The notes under the pieces: model-generated
Seen by the model: the letters and a program-made list of their open reading frames with translations, nothing else
Database searches by the model: none
What the model was told of the DNA's origin: nothing
Origin: Sphingomonas sp. UV9
GTDB taxonomy: Bacteria; Pseudomonadota; Alphaproteobacteria; Sphingomonadales; Sphingomonadaceae
Assembly: GCF_004101245.1 (NCBI RefSeq)
Contig: NZ_SCIN01000002.1
Location: 1,200,846-1,264,845 of the forward strand
DNA: 64,000 nt
Direction: 5' to 3'
Translations under genes and position numbers: made by a program
Part shown: positions 56,902 through 64,000 of the stretch, piece after piece
How the letters are laid out: every line of letters begins with the position of its first letter
Position numbering within the stretch: position 1 is the first letter of the stretch

Positions 56902-57246
56902 ATGCACAACATGACCTCGACCCCAGATCAGTCCGCCCCGTCCAATGCGAACGCGCTGCTGTTACAGGCGATCGCGCTGCGCCAGTGCATCACCGCGACC
57001 TATAACCGGATGGTCTGCACGCTGGCGCCGCATATCCTTTACACGAAGCACGACGACGTCTTCGTCGACGCGATCACGCTGGAGCGCGACGGTCAGCCGC
57101 CCAAGGAGATCAAGCTCGGCACGTTCAAGCTCGCTGGGCTGAAGGATATCGAGGTGATCGATCGCCCGTTCGTCCCCGACGCGATCTTCAACCCTGGCGA
57201 CATCAAGTACGACCGCGTCACGCTGTTCGTCGTTGACCGCACCTGA
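56902..57246 (+). CDS. Conserved-looking hypothetical protein, 114 residues
   Basis: Opens with a polar tail, then a compact alpha/beta region: LLLQAIALRQCITATYNR, VCTLAPHILYTKHDDVFVDAITLERDG, then KEIKLGTFKLAGLKDIEV. The pattern (basic strand after a helix, PHxLYxxxDxxFVDAI, and a final LKDIEVIDRPF) is reminiscent of WYL-domain ligand sensors, without the HTH. It stands alone; no membrane segment. The WYL resemblance is tentative. Confidence 0.65.
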   Translation: MHNMTSTPDQSAPSNANALLLQAIALRQCITATYNRMVCTLAPHILYTKHDDVFVDAITLERDGQPPKEIKLGTFKLAGLKDIEVIDRPFVPDAIFNPGDIKYDRVTLFVVDRT

Positions 57247-57258
57247 GCTTGATACCAT

Positions 57259-57278
57259 CCTCCCCCTGGCGGGGGAGG
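57259..57278. terminator. Hairpin between convergent genes
   Basis: CCTCCCCC-TGGC-GGGGGAGG, an 8-bp perfect GC stem with a 4-base loop, 13 bp from each neighbouring stop codon. A bidirectional terminator is likely by position; it also belongs to the type of GC-rich intergenic palindromes common in this group. Confidence 0.6.
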
Positions 57279-57290
57279 GTCAGGCGGGAG

Positions 57291-58025
57291 TCACGCGGCG
57301 GGCGGCAGCCACGCCGTCTCGATCTCGCCGTACCTATCGGTAAAGCCGGTCGCCGCGACCAGCGCCGCCTCGTCGACGATCCGCACCCGCCGCCCGGTCC
57401 GCTCGATCACGCCGGACTTTTCCAGCGCCCGGATGGTCCGATTGACGTGCACCTTGGTCAGCCCCAGCGCATCGCCGATATCGGTCTGCGTCAGCGGCAG
57501 GTCGAACGAGTCGACGATCCCACCCGCCGTCACGCGCAGTCTCGCCATGATGTCGAGCAGCAGCGTCGACAGGCGCTCGCTCGCCCCCATCCGCCCGATC
57601 GTCGTCAATCGGTCGCTCATCGCGACGTTCTCGGCGGCGGCGATCGCGTACAGCAGCCCGGCGATCCGCGGTTGCGCGCGGAATAACAGCCCGAGTTCGG
57701 TCTTCGGCAGCTCGATCACCCAGCAATCCGAGATCGCGGTCAGCGTTGCCGCCGCCTGCGACCAGGCCATGCTCGACGTGCCGATCAGGTCGCCGGCATA
57801 ATGGAACCGCAGGATCTGCCGGCCGCTGGTGATCAACTTGGTCGATGAATGCAGCCATCCCTGGCGCACGACGTACAGCGCATGGCTCTCGCCGCCTTCC
57901 GCCATCAGGATGTCGCCGGCTTTCAGTCGCCGCTCGCCGCGCTCGGCTCGCGTGATCGCCTCGCGCTCCGCATCGGTCAGGTCAAGATGTCGACCAAGTC
58001 GTGCGATCAAACCGCTTAACTGCAT
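57291..58025 (-). CDS. Crp/Fnr-family transcriptional regulator
   Basis: 244 residues. N-terminal cyclic-nucleotide-binding-like barrel (GDILMAEGGESHALYVVRQGWLHSS, RFHYAGDLIGTSSM), a long dimer helix and a C-terminal winged HTH with LTQTDIGDALGLTKVHVNRTIRALEKSG. No FNR-type cysteine cluster at the N-terminus, so not an iron-sulfur oxygen sensor. Ligand unknown. Targets are not evident from neighbours. Confidence 0.85.
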   Translation of the reverse strand: MQLSGLIARLGRHLDLTDAEREAITRAERGERRLKAGDILMAEGGESHALYVVRQGWLHSSTKLITSGRQILRFHYAGDLIGTSSMAWSQAAATLTAISDCWVIELPKTELGLLFRAQPRIAGLLYAIAAAENVAMSDRLTTIGRMGASERLSTLLLDIMARLRVTAGGIVDSFDLPLTQTDIGDALGLTKVHVNRTIRALEKSGVIERTGRRVRIVDEAALVAATGFTDRYGEIETAWLPPAA

Positions 58026-58200
58026 TGCATCGCCCTGTTTACTCTAGCCGTCTATATTCCCCAAGTCCGCGTTGCACCAACCGCGCGCCTCGCGAAAGGG
58101 GGAATGCGAGCCACCGGATGCGACGAAACGGAGCGATCCAACGATGGCCCCGCCCGCCGCTTGCGATCCGACCGCGCAGCTGTCCGCCAAGTGTTTCCGA

Positions 58201-58914
58201 TCATTCGGACTTTTTCAAAGCACTCTCGACGATCGGCGCGACCCGGGTCGCGATCGTATTCACGCCGGTTCGATTGGGATGGACATGGTCGGCCTGCATC
58301 AACTGCGCATTGCCGATCACCCCGTCGAGAATGAACGGGTACAGGGTCGCATCATAGCGCTTGGCAAGATCTGGCCATATCGCGTTGAATTGCGATGTGA
58401 AGTCCGGTCCGAGATTGGGCGGTGCCATCATACCCGTCAGCATCACCGGGATGTCGCGACGCTTCGCCTCGTCGAGCATCGCGGTCATGTTCGTGCGCGT
58501 TTCGGCCGGCGATATCTGCCGCAGGACATCGTTACCACCGAGTCCGATCAGCACGAGATCCGGCTTGCGCGCCATATTGTCGAGCGCGAATGCGAACCGT
58601 TGCCGCCCCGCCGCGCTCGTATCGCCCGAGACTCCCGCGTTGACGATCGTCGCGTTGATCCCGTCGCGCCGCAATCGAGCCTGTACCGCGTCCGGCAGAC
58701 TCTGCCCGCGGTCGAGGCCATAGCCCGCGTAGAGACTGTCGCCAAAAGCCAGGATCAGGCGCTCGGGTCCGCTCGGCGCGGGAGCGTCCGCCACCGGCGC
58801 AACCGCATTCGTGGTGGCTGCCGGGGCAGGGGCCTCCGCTGCCCGGTCGCACGCGCTCAACAGCGCGGCTTGGAGAAGCGCCAGTCCGCCCCCATAAAGA
58901 GGCCAGCGTCGCAT
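58201..58914 (-). CDS. tesA: Arylesterase / lysophospholipase-like SGNH hydrolase (TesA type), lipoprotein
   Basis: 237 residues from ATG 58914, with GGAG 7 nt upstream; an in-frame ATG at 58941 would overlap the divergent start. Signal peptide with lipobox LLSACDR. SGNH blocks: ILAFGDSLYAGYGL (Ser), GVSGDTSAAG (Gly), LIGLGGNDVLRQ (Asn) and DHVHPNRTG (Asp/His). Periplasmic thioesterase/arylesterase. It is divergent from an ABC ATPase-permease pair, the same arrangement as tesA with ybbA-ybbP in Escherichia coli. Confidence 0.88.
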   Translation of the reverse strand: MRRWPLYGGGLALLQAALLSACDRAAEAPAPAATTNAVAPVADAPAPSGPERLILAFGDSLYAGYGLDRGQSLPDAVQARLRRDGINATIVNAGVSGDTSAAGRQRFAFALDNMARKPDLVLIGLGGNDVLRQISPAETRTNMTAMLDEAKRRDIPVMLTGMMAPPNLGPDFTSQFNAIWPDLAKRYDATLYPFILDGVIGNAQLMQADHVHPNRTGVNTIATRVAPIVESALKKSE

Positions 58915-58939
58915 CTGTTTCTCCAAGATATTGGTCTCC

Positions 58940-59638
58940 ATGTCCGAACCTGCTTCCGCCGATATGGTGATCTCGGCGCGCGATGTCACGCTGACACTCG
59001 GCGCCGCCACCGCTGCGACGACGATCCTCAAGGGCATCGATCTCGACATCGCCCGCGGCACCAGCGTCGCGCTGCTTGGGCCGTCGGGATCGGGCAAGTC
59101 GTCGCTGATGGCGATCCTGTCCGGGCTCGAACAGGCGAGCGGGGGACGTGTGGAGGTCGCCGGCCTGGATTTCGGGACGCTCGACGAGGATGCTCTGGCG
59201 CGGGCGCGGCGCGGGCGGATCGGAATCGTGCTTCAGGCCTTCCACCTGTTGCCGACGATGACCGCGCTGGAGAATGTCGCGGTGCCGATGGAGCTGGCGG
59301 GCATGGCGGATGCGTTCGCGCGCGCCGAGGCCGAACTGGACGCGGTCGGCCTCTCGCACCGCATCGGCCACTACCCCACGCAATTGTCGGGCGGCGAACA
59401 GCAGCGCGTGGCGATCGCGCGCGCGCTGGGGCCGAGGCCGGATATCGTGTTTGCCGACGAACCGACCGGCAATCTCGATGCGACGACCGGGGCCTCGATC
59501 ATGGACCTGCTGTTCGATCGTCGCGCCGCCACCGGTGCGACGCTGATCGTGATCACGCACGACCCCGTCCTCGCGGCACGCTGCGACAGGATCGTCGAGC
59601 TTGGCGATGGCCGGATCGTCGCGGACCGGTTGCGGTGA
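58940..59638 (+). CDS. ABC transporter ATP-binding protein (YbbA/LolD-like)
   Basis: 232 residues from ATG 58940. Walker A GPSGSGKSS, Q-loop VLQAFHLLPTMTALENV, signature LSGGEQQR, Walker B DIVFADEPTG. Type of the MacB/LolD exporter ATPases, which power extraction or export through a FtsX-like permease. The permease follows with a GTGA overlap. Position beside tesA points to YbbA. Confidence 0.9.
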   Translation: MSEPASADMVISARDVTLTLGAATAATTILKGIDLDIARGTSVALLGPSGSGKSSLMAILSGLEQASGGRVEVAGLDFGTLDEDALARARRGRIGIVLQAFHLLPTMTALENVAVPMELAGMADAFARAEAELDAVGLSHRIGHYPTQLSGGEQQRVAIARALGPRPDIVFADEPTGNLDATTGASIMDLLFDRRAATGATLIVITHDPVLAARCDRIVELGDGRIVADRLR

Positions 59639-62130
59639 ACGACTGGCGGCTGGCGTGGCGACTTGCGCGGCGCGAACTCGACCTGCGGTTTCGCGGACTG
59701 CGGCTGCTGCTTGCCTGCCTGTTCCTCGGCGTCGGTGCGCTCGCCGCGATCGGCAGCCTGACCCGGGCGATCGACACCGAACTGGCCTCTCGCGGTAGCG
59801 CGATCCTCGGCGGCGACGTCGAATTCGCCGCCTCGCAGCGCGCCGCGACTTCCGCTGAGCGCACCGTGATGGCGCGGCTCGGGACCGTCTCCGAAACCGT
59901 GCGGATGCAGGCGATGGCGGTGCGCGGCACCAACAGCGTCCCGATCGAACTCAAGGGCGTCGATCGCGCCTATCCGTTGTACGGCACGCTGGCCCTGCGC
60001 GGCGATACGGTAAAGGCGCTCGATGCGAACACCGTCCTGATCGTCCCGGCGCTGGCCGATCGCCTCGGGATCGCGCGCGGCGCGCAATTGAAGCTCGGCA
60101 CCGCGACCTTCACGGTCGGCGGCATCGTCACGGGTGAGCCGGACCGGCTGGGCGAAGGGTTCACGCTCGGCCCGGTGGCGATCGTCTCGCTCGCCGGCAT
60201 CGCGCGGACCGGGCTGGTCCAGCCGGGTAGCCTGTACGAAAGCAAATATCGCGTCCGCCTCCCCGAAGGTTTCTCGCCGAAAACCGCCGTCGACCGCTTC
60301 AAGGCGGCGTTCGCGACCGGCGGATGGGAGACCAAGACGCGCGATCGCGCCGCGCCCGGTGCCGAGCGCTTCGTCGACCGGATGGGCCAGTTCCTGCTGC
60401 TCGTCGGCCTTTCCGCCTTGGTCATCGCAGGGATCGGTGTCGGCAACGGCGTCTCCTCCTATCTCACCGCGCGCCGCGGCAGCATCGCCGCGTTGAAGGT
60501 GCTCGGCGCCACGTCGGGGATCATCGCCCGGATCTACGTGCTGCAGGTGGCGGTCGTCGCGGCGATCGGGATTGCCGCTGGCCTCGTCGCGGGCGTTCTC
60601 ACCGTGCCGCTGATCGTGTGGCTGGCGGGTGACGTGCTGCCGGTTGCGCCGCGCTTCACGGTCCAGGTCGCACCGTTGGCGCTTGCCGCGGCGTACGGCA
60701 TGCTGATCGCCTTGGCCTTTACCGCGCCCCCGCTGATCGAGGCCGGCCGCATTCCCGCGGCCGGGCTGTTGCGCGGCGTGCCGGATGAACGTCGCGTGCC
60801 GCTGCGCAAGACCCTGCCTTGGGTGCTCGGCGCCGGCGTGGCGATCGTCGCGCTCGCGTTGGTGACCGCCGAACAACCCGCGCTGAGCGCCGGATTCCTG
60901 GCGGCGGTGGCCGGCGTGCTGGCACTTCTAGCCGTGTTCGGATGGGCGGTCCGGCGGGGCGCCGCGCTGTTGCCCCGGTCGCGGCGCCCGCTGCTCCGAT
61001 TGGCCATCGCTGGCCTCCACCGCCCCGGCGCGCGGACCGGTACGCTGGTCGTCGCGCTGGGGCTGGGACTGACCCTGTTCGTCCTGCTGGCAGCGATCCG
61101 CACGAGCATCGACGCGAATATCGAGCGCACCGTACCACAGCGTGCCCCGGCCTTGTTCGCACTCGACGTCCCGCCCGATCGCGAAGCCGATTTCCGTCGC
61201 ACCGTCGAAGGCATCGCGATCCATCCGGTGATCCGGACCGTACCGGCGATGCGCGGCACGATCACCGGCTACGGGACGACGCGGGTCGCCGAGCTGAAGA
61301 CGCTGCCCGAAGGTGCCTGGGCGTTGCGCGGCGAACGCGGCCTCACATATTCCGCGACCTTGCCCGAGGGCAGCGAACTGACCGCCGGTCGCTGGTGGCC
61401 GCGGGATTATCGCGGGCCACCGCTCGTCTCGATCGACGAGCGTCTGGCGAAGGTGCTCGACCTCAAGATCGGCGATCCGCTCAGCTACAGCCTGCTCGGT
61501 GTCGAACGGACCGCGCGGATCGCGTCGTTCCGGCGGATCAGCTGGGATACGCTCGGCTTCAACTTCGTGATGGTCTTCTCGCCCAATGCGATCGAGGATG
61601 CGCCGCATAACCTGGCGGCGACGATCGACCTCGCGCCAGGCGAGGAGTCGATGGTGATGCGCGCGTTGCTGCCCCGCTTTCCATCGGTGTCGGTGATCGA
61701 GGTCCGCGGCGTGCTGGGGCAGGTCCGCGCGATCGTCTCGCAGATGGCGACCGCGATCACGGCGGCGGCGTCGGTCGCGATCCTCGCCGGTATCGCCGTG
61801 CTGATCGGCGCGATCGCCGCCGCACGCGAGGCGCGTACCTATGACGGCGTGATCCTGCGAACGCTCGGTGCGACGCGGCGCCAGGTGCTCGCGGTCCAGG
61901 CGCTCGAATATGCGTTTCTGAGCATCGTGCTGTCGGTCCTCGCGCTGGCGCTTGGGCTCGGCGGCGCGTGGTATGTCGTCACGCAGCTGTTCAGCTTCCA
62001 ATGGCTGCCGGACTATGCACTGGTTGCGGCGACGCTGGTTGGCGGGGCGGGGCTGACGATGGCGATCGGGTTGATCGGCGCGTGGCCGATCCTCGGTGCG
62101 CGTCCGGCGCAGGCGTTGCGGCAGCTCTGA
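59635..62130 (+). CDS. FtsX-like ABC permease (YbbP-like)
   Basis: 831 residues from GTG 59635 (GTGA overlap with the ATPase). One membrane segment near the N-terminus (LLLACLFLGVGALAAIGSL), a periplasmic MacB-like domain, a central set of segments with a FtsX domain (about 265-385), a second periplasmic domain and a final FtsX set at the C-terminus. The doubled architecture matches YbbP. Substrate not known; lipid or lipoprotein handling is implied by the neighbouring esterase. Confidence 0.88.
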   Translation: MNDWRLAWRLARRELDLRFRGLRLLLACLFLGVGALAAIGSLTRAIDTELASRGSAILGGDVEFAASQRAATSAERTVMARLGTVSETVRMQAMAVRGTNSVPIELKGVDRAYPLYGTLALRGDTVKALDANTVLIVPALADRLGIARGAQLKLGTATFTVGGIVTGEPDRLGEGFTLGPVAIVSLAGIARTGLVQPGSLYESKYRVRLPEGFSPKTAVDRFKAAFATGGWETKTRDRAAPGAERFVDRMGQFLLLVGLSALVIAGIGVGNGVSSYLTARRGSIAALKVLGATSGIIARIYVLQVAVVAAIGIAAGLVAGVLTVPLIVWLAGDVLPVAPRFTVQVAPLALAAAYGMLIALAFTAPPLIEAGRIPAAGLLRGVPDERRVPLRKTLPWVLGAGVAIVALALVTAEQPALSAGFLAAVAGVLALLAVFGWAVRRGAALLPRSRRPLLRLAIAGLHRPGARTGTLVVALGLGLTLFVLLAAIRTSIDANIERTVPQRAPALFALDVPPDREADFRRTVEGIAIHPVIRTVPAMRGTITGYGTTRVAELKTLPEGAWALRGERGLTYSATLPEGSELTAGRWWPRDYRGPPLVSIDERLAKVLDLKIGDPLSYSLLGVERTARIASFRRISWDTLGFNFVMVFSPNAIEDAPHNLAATIDLAPGEESMVMRALLPRFPSVSVIEVRGVLGQVRAIVSQMATAITAAASVAILAGIAVLIGAIAAAREARTYDGVILRTLGATRRQVLAVQALEYAFLSIVLSVLALALGLGGAWYVVTQLFSFQWLPDYALVAATLVGGAGLTMAIGLIGAWPILGARPAQALRQL

Positions 62131-62154
62131 CGGCACGTTTGCGCGCTTGCAGCG

Positions 62155-63360
62155 TTGGGCCGGCATAAACCGGGACCAAGGGGCAAGACGCTGAGCAAGG
62201 GTGAATCACAGGGCGAACATCAGGCCACCAGCCCGTGGTCGATGTCCGCCCGGGAATGGTGGAAGGTTCTCAAGCGGACTTGGACCGAGGCGGGCGAGGA
62301 TAATATCGGCCTCATCGCGGCGGGTACTGCGTTCTACGGGTTCGCGGCGATCGTGCCGTTGCTCGCGTCGATCGTGCTGATCTACGGCCTCGTTGCCGAC
62401 ACTGCGACCGTCGTGGCCAATATCCGCGCGCTGTTCCACGTCCTGCCCGACGATGCCGCGCGGTTGATTGGTGATCAGCTCACCACCGTGGTGGGCACGT
62501 CGGAGGGCAAGAAGGGCTTCGGTCTCGTGATCGCGCTGGGCATCGCGCTATATGGCGGCACGAAGGGGGCCTCGTCGATCGTCACCGCGCTCAACGTCGC
62601 TTATGAGCAGCGCGAGACTCGCGGATTTATCGCGCTCAATTTGCTCGCCTTCGCCATCACCGGCGGTGCGGTGGTGATGGCGTTGGTAGCCGCGCTGTCG
62701 ACGGCGGCGTTTGCCTTGCTCGACGGACTGATCCCGAACGCACCCGACCTCCTGCTCGTCGCAATTCGGCTGGTCAGCTATGCGGTGCTCGCGGCCTTGG
62801 GCGTGACCGCGGCGGCGTGCCTGTACCGGTTCGGCCCCAACCGTCACACGGCGAAATGGATGTGGCTCACCCCTGGATCGCTTGCGGCGACGCTGATCTG
62901 GCTGGCGGCAACGATCGGCTTCGGCGTGTATGTGTCGCGCTTCGGCAATTACGGCGCGACCTACGGATCGTTGAGCGCGGTTATCGTGTTGCTCACGTGG
63001 CTCTGGCTGTCGGCCTATGTCTTCCTGCTCGGCGCCGAACTCAATTCCGAACTCGAACACCAGACCGAGCACGATACCACGACCGGCGCGGCGCAACCGT
63101 TGGGCGATCGTGGCGCGACCGTCGCGGATACCGTCGCGATCGAAACGCCGCCGGTTGCACCGCCACCCCCATCGCCATCCGGCGGGGCAGGGCGGCTCGC
63201 ACTCGCGCACATAGCCGGTGCCGACGGCAGCCTTCCCGCGTCGCTGCTGGCGCTGGGCGGACTACGTGCGGTGCGGCGCGGGGCGACGATGACAGGCATC
63301 GGCCTGCTCGTGACCAGCGCGGCATTGGCATCGCGCAAGCGGTCGTCGACCAAATCGTGA
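62155..63360 (+). CDS. YihY/BrkB-family inner-membrane protein
   Basis: 401 residues if started at TTG 62155; ATG 62242 is the alternative and would shorten the polar N-terminus by 29 residues. Conserved core WKVLKRTWTEAGEDNIGLIAAGTAFYGFAAIVP, then about six membrane segments, and the C-terminal family motif SRFGNYGATYGSLSAVIVLLTWLWLSAYVFLLGAELNSELE. A Pro-rich cytoplasmic tail follows. Formerly misnamed ribonuclease BN; function unknown. Its stop overlaps the next start (TGATG). Confidence 0.87.
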   Translation: MGRHKPGPRGKTLSKGESQGEHQATSPWSMSAREWWKVLKRTWTEAGEDNIGLIAAGTAFYGFAAIVPLLASIVLIYGLVADTATVVANIRALFHVLPDDAARLIGDQLTTVVGTSEGKKGFGLVIALGIALYGGTKGASSIVTALNVAYEQRETRGFIALNLLAFAITGGAVVMALVAALSTAAFALLDGLIPNAPDLLLVAIRLVSYAVLAALGVTAAACLYRFGPNRHTAKWMWLTPGSLAATLIWLAATIGFGVYVSRFGNYGATYGSLSAVIVLLTWLWLSAYVFLLGAELNSELEHQTEHDTTTGAAQPLGDRGATVADTVAIETPPVAPPPPSPSGGAGRLALAHIAGADGSLPASLLALGGLRAVRRGATMTGIGLLVTSAALASRKRSSTKS

Positions 63361-63749
63361 TGCCGCATCGCTTGCGCACCAAGCTGTTCTTCGACGGTGG
63401 TTGTCGCCCGAATCCGGGCCCGATCGAATGCGCTGTCGTCCTTAAGGGCGTGACCTATTACCGGCACGACCATGGCGACGGCACGAACAGCGACGCGGAG
63501 TGGATGGCGGCAATTCAAGCGCTGGAAGTCGCAGCGCAATATGGCGAACGCGACATCGTCCTGCTGGGGGACTCGACCCTAGTCGTGACCCAGGCAAACG
63601 GCACGGCACGCTGTCGCACTATTACGCTTGAAGCCCATCGCTCGAAGTTCGCCGAACTTGCCCGCGGGTTCGAGGCCGTTCGCATTCGTCATATCGGCCG
63701 GGCGCAAAACCTGGCCGGTATTGCGCTTGCCCGTCTCCACCCCCGCTAG
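63360..63749 (+). CDS. RNase HI-fold (reverse-transcriptase-like) protein
   Basis: 129 residues from ATG 63360, overlapping the YihY stop by one base. RNase H core: first Asp in FFDGGCRPNPG, Glu in SDAEWMAAIQAL, Asp in VLLGDSTLVV. The last Asp of the D-E-D-D set, expected in an N-x-x-A-D motif, is replaced: HIGRAQNLAGIALARL. It could be inactive or use another residue. Short and without an RNA/DNA hybrid-binding extension. Followed by the rRNA operon promoter region. Confidence 0.78.
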   Translation: MPHRLRTKLFFDGGCRPNPGPIECAVVLKGVTYYRHDHGDGTNSDAEWMAAIQALEVAAQYGERDIVLLGDSTLVVTQANGTARCRTITLEAHRSKFAELARGFEAVRIRHIGRAQNLAGIALARLHPR

Positions 63750-63812
63750 AAGGGCAGGAGGGCGTGCCGGCTCCAAAAATCCAAAAAGTGACCTGAAACT
63801 GTAAAAAAGCAT

Positions 63813-63841
63813 TTGACGGTGTGGTGAGCTGGCCCTAGAGG
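63813..63841 (+). promoter_or_regulatory. Likely rRNA operon promoter
   Basis: TTGACG at 63813-63818 and TAGAGG at 63836-63841 with a 17-bp spacer. Upstream (63774-63810) lie A tracts (AAAAATCCAAAAAG and GTAAAAAAG) as in an UP element. It sits ~110 bp before a boxA-like element. Good match in spacing and -35; the -10 is imperfect. Confidence 0.6.
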
Positions 63842-64000
63842 GGTGTCACCGCAGCGAACGACCCCAGGGTTTGGTTGCTACGGTCGCAAAAAACCAGATG
63901 CTCCAAGCTTTCCGAGAGGGAGGTTATGCGAGTGTCGGTATTTTTGTCGGCTCTTTGACATTGTAGGTTAAGATGAAGGGACATGTGGGCGGCGGCTTGC
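63842..64000 (+). other. rRNA operon leader with boxA; 16S gene beyond the window
   Basis: The leader after the promoter contains GCTCTTTGACA at 63950-63960, close to the boxA antitermination consensus TGCTCTTTAACA, and a GTGGGCGGCGGC run near the edge. No protein gene is readable here. The window ends before mature 16S sequence. Confidence 0.6.

Overview
The window looks like a chromosomal segment of a Sphingomonas-type alphaproteobacterium. The GC content is high throughout. The neighbourhoods are familiar from sphingomonads: methyltransferase / ComF / glutaredoxin / nitrilase / DUF1178; tesA divergent from an FtsX-type exporter; YihY next to a reverse-transcriptase-like RNase H. There is a TTAA-N7-TTAA CtrA-type site, and the right edge runs into what appears to be an rRNA operon leader. 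These assignments come from reading motifs and gene order by eye; no database search was run.

Layout, left to right. 1-5.8 kb: the 3' part of tamB (outer-membrane biogenesis) and a Baeyer-Villiger-type monooxygenase. 5.8-10.7 kb: a long intergenic region with a 17-codon ORF, a palindrome and CtrA-like sites, then an EAL / TPR-histidine kinase / receiver signalling cassette. 10.7-13.8 kb: a housekeeping block (methyltransferase against comF, grxC, nitrilase, DUF1178). 13.8-15 kb: a decayed stretch with LysR and NTF2-like remnants. 15-23.2 kb: accessory genes (serine hydrolase lipoprotein, AEC transporter plus FAD protein, secreted sugar-dehydrogenase-like protein, outer-membrane protein, MASE1-PAS-GGDEF cyclase). 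A tRNA-Ser(UGA) lies at 23.5 kb.

24.3-29.8 kb: an acyl-CoA-dehydrogenase-like protein, a PIG-L deacetylase and a NodS-like methyltransferase face a GT2 glycosyltransferase that is translationally coupled to a large-subunit catalase (katE). The chemistry (glycosyl transfer, N-deacetylation, N-methylation, acyl chain redox) resembles the logic of a small lipo-glycan or aminosugar pathway and is the best candidate for an undescribed system here. 30-43 kb: a carbohydrate/stress island with two SDRs, a GH15 glucoamylase/trehalase-like enzyme, an Old Yellow Enzyme and a tightly overlapped glgX-treZ-malQ-treY operon that makes trehalose from alpha-glucan.

43-48.7 kb (minus strand): a five-gene caa3-type cytochrome c oxidase operon (coxB with heme c, a coxA-coxC fusion, a small membrane protein, a CtaG-like assembly factor, a triheme cytochrome c) in which every junction is a 4-bp overlap. 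48.9-54.2 kb: a ZnuD-like TonB-dependent receptor with a palindromic upstream element, and a multi-PAS hybrid histidine kinase. 54.3-58 kb: N-formylglutamate amidohydrolase, two transglutaminase-like proteins, a small unknown protein and a Crp/Fnr regulator. 58.2-63.7 kb: tesA-type esterase divergent from an ABC ATPase/permease pair, YihY and an RNase-H-fold protein. The last 190 bases carry a promoter with A-rich upstream tracts and a boxA, typical of the start of an rRNA operon whose 16S gene lies outside the window.
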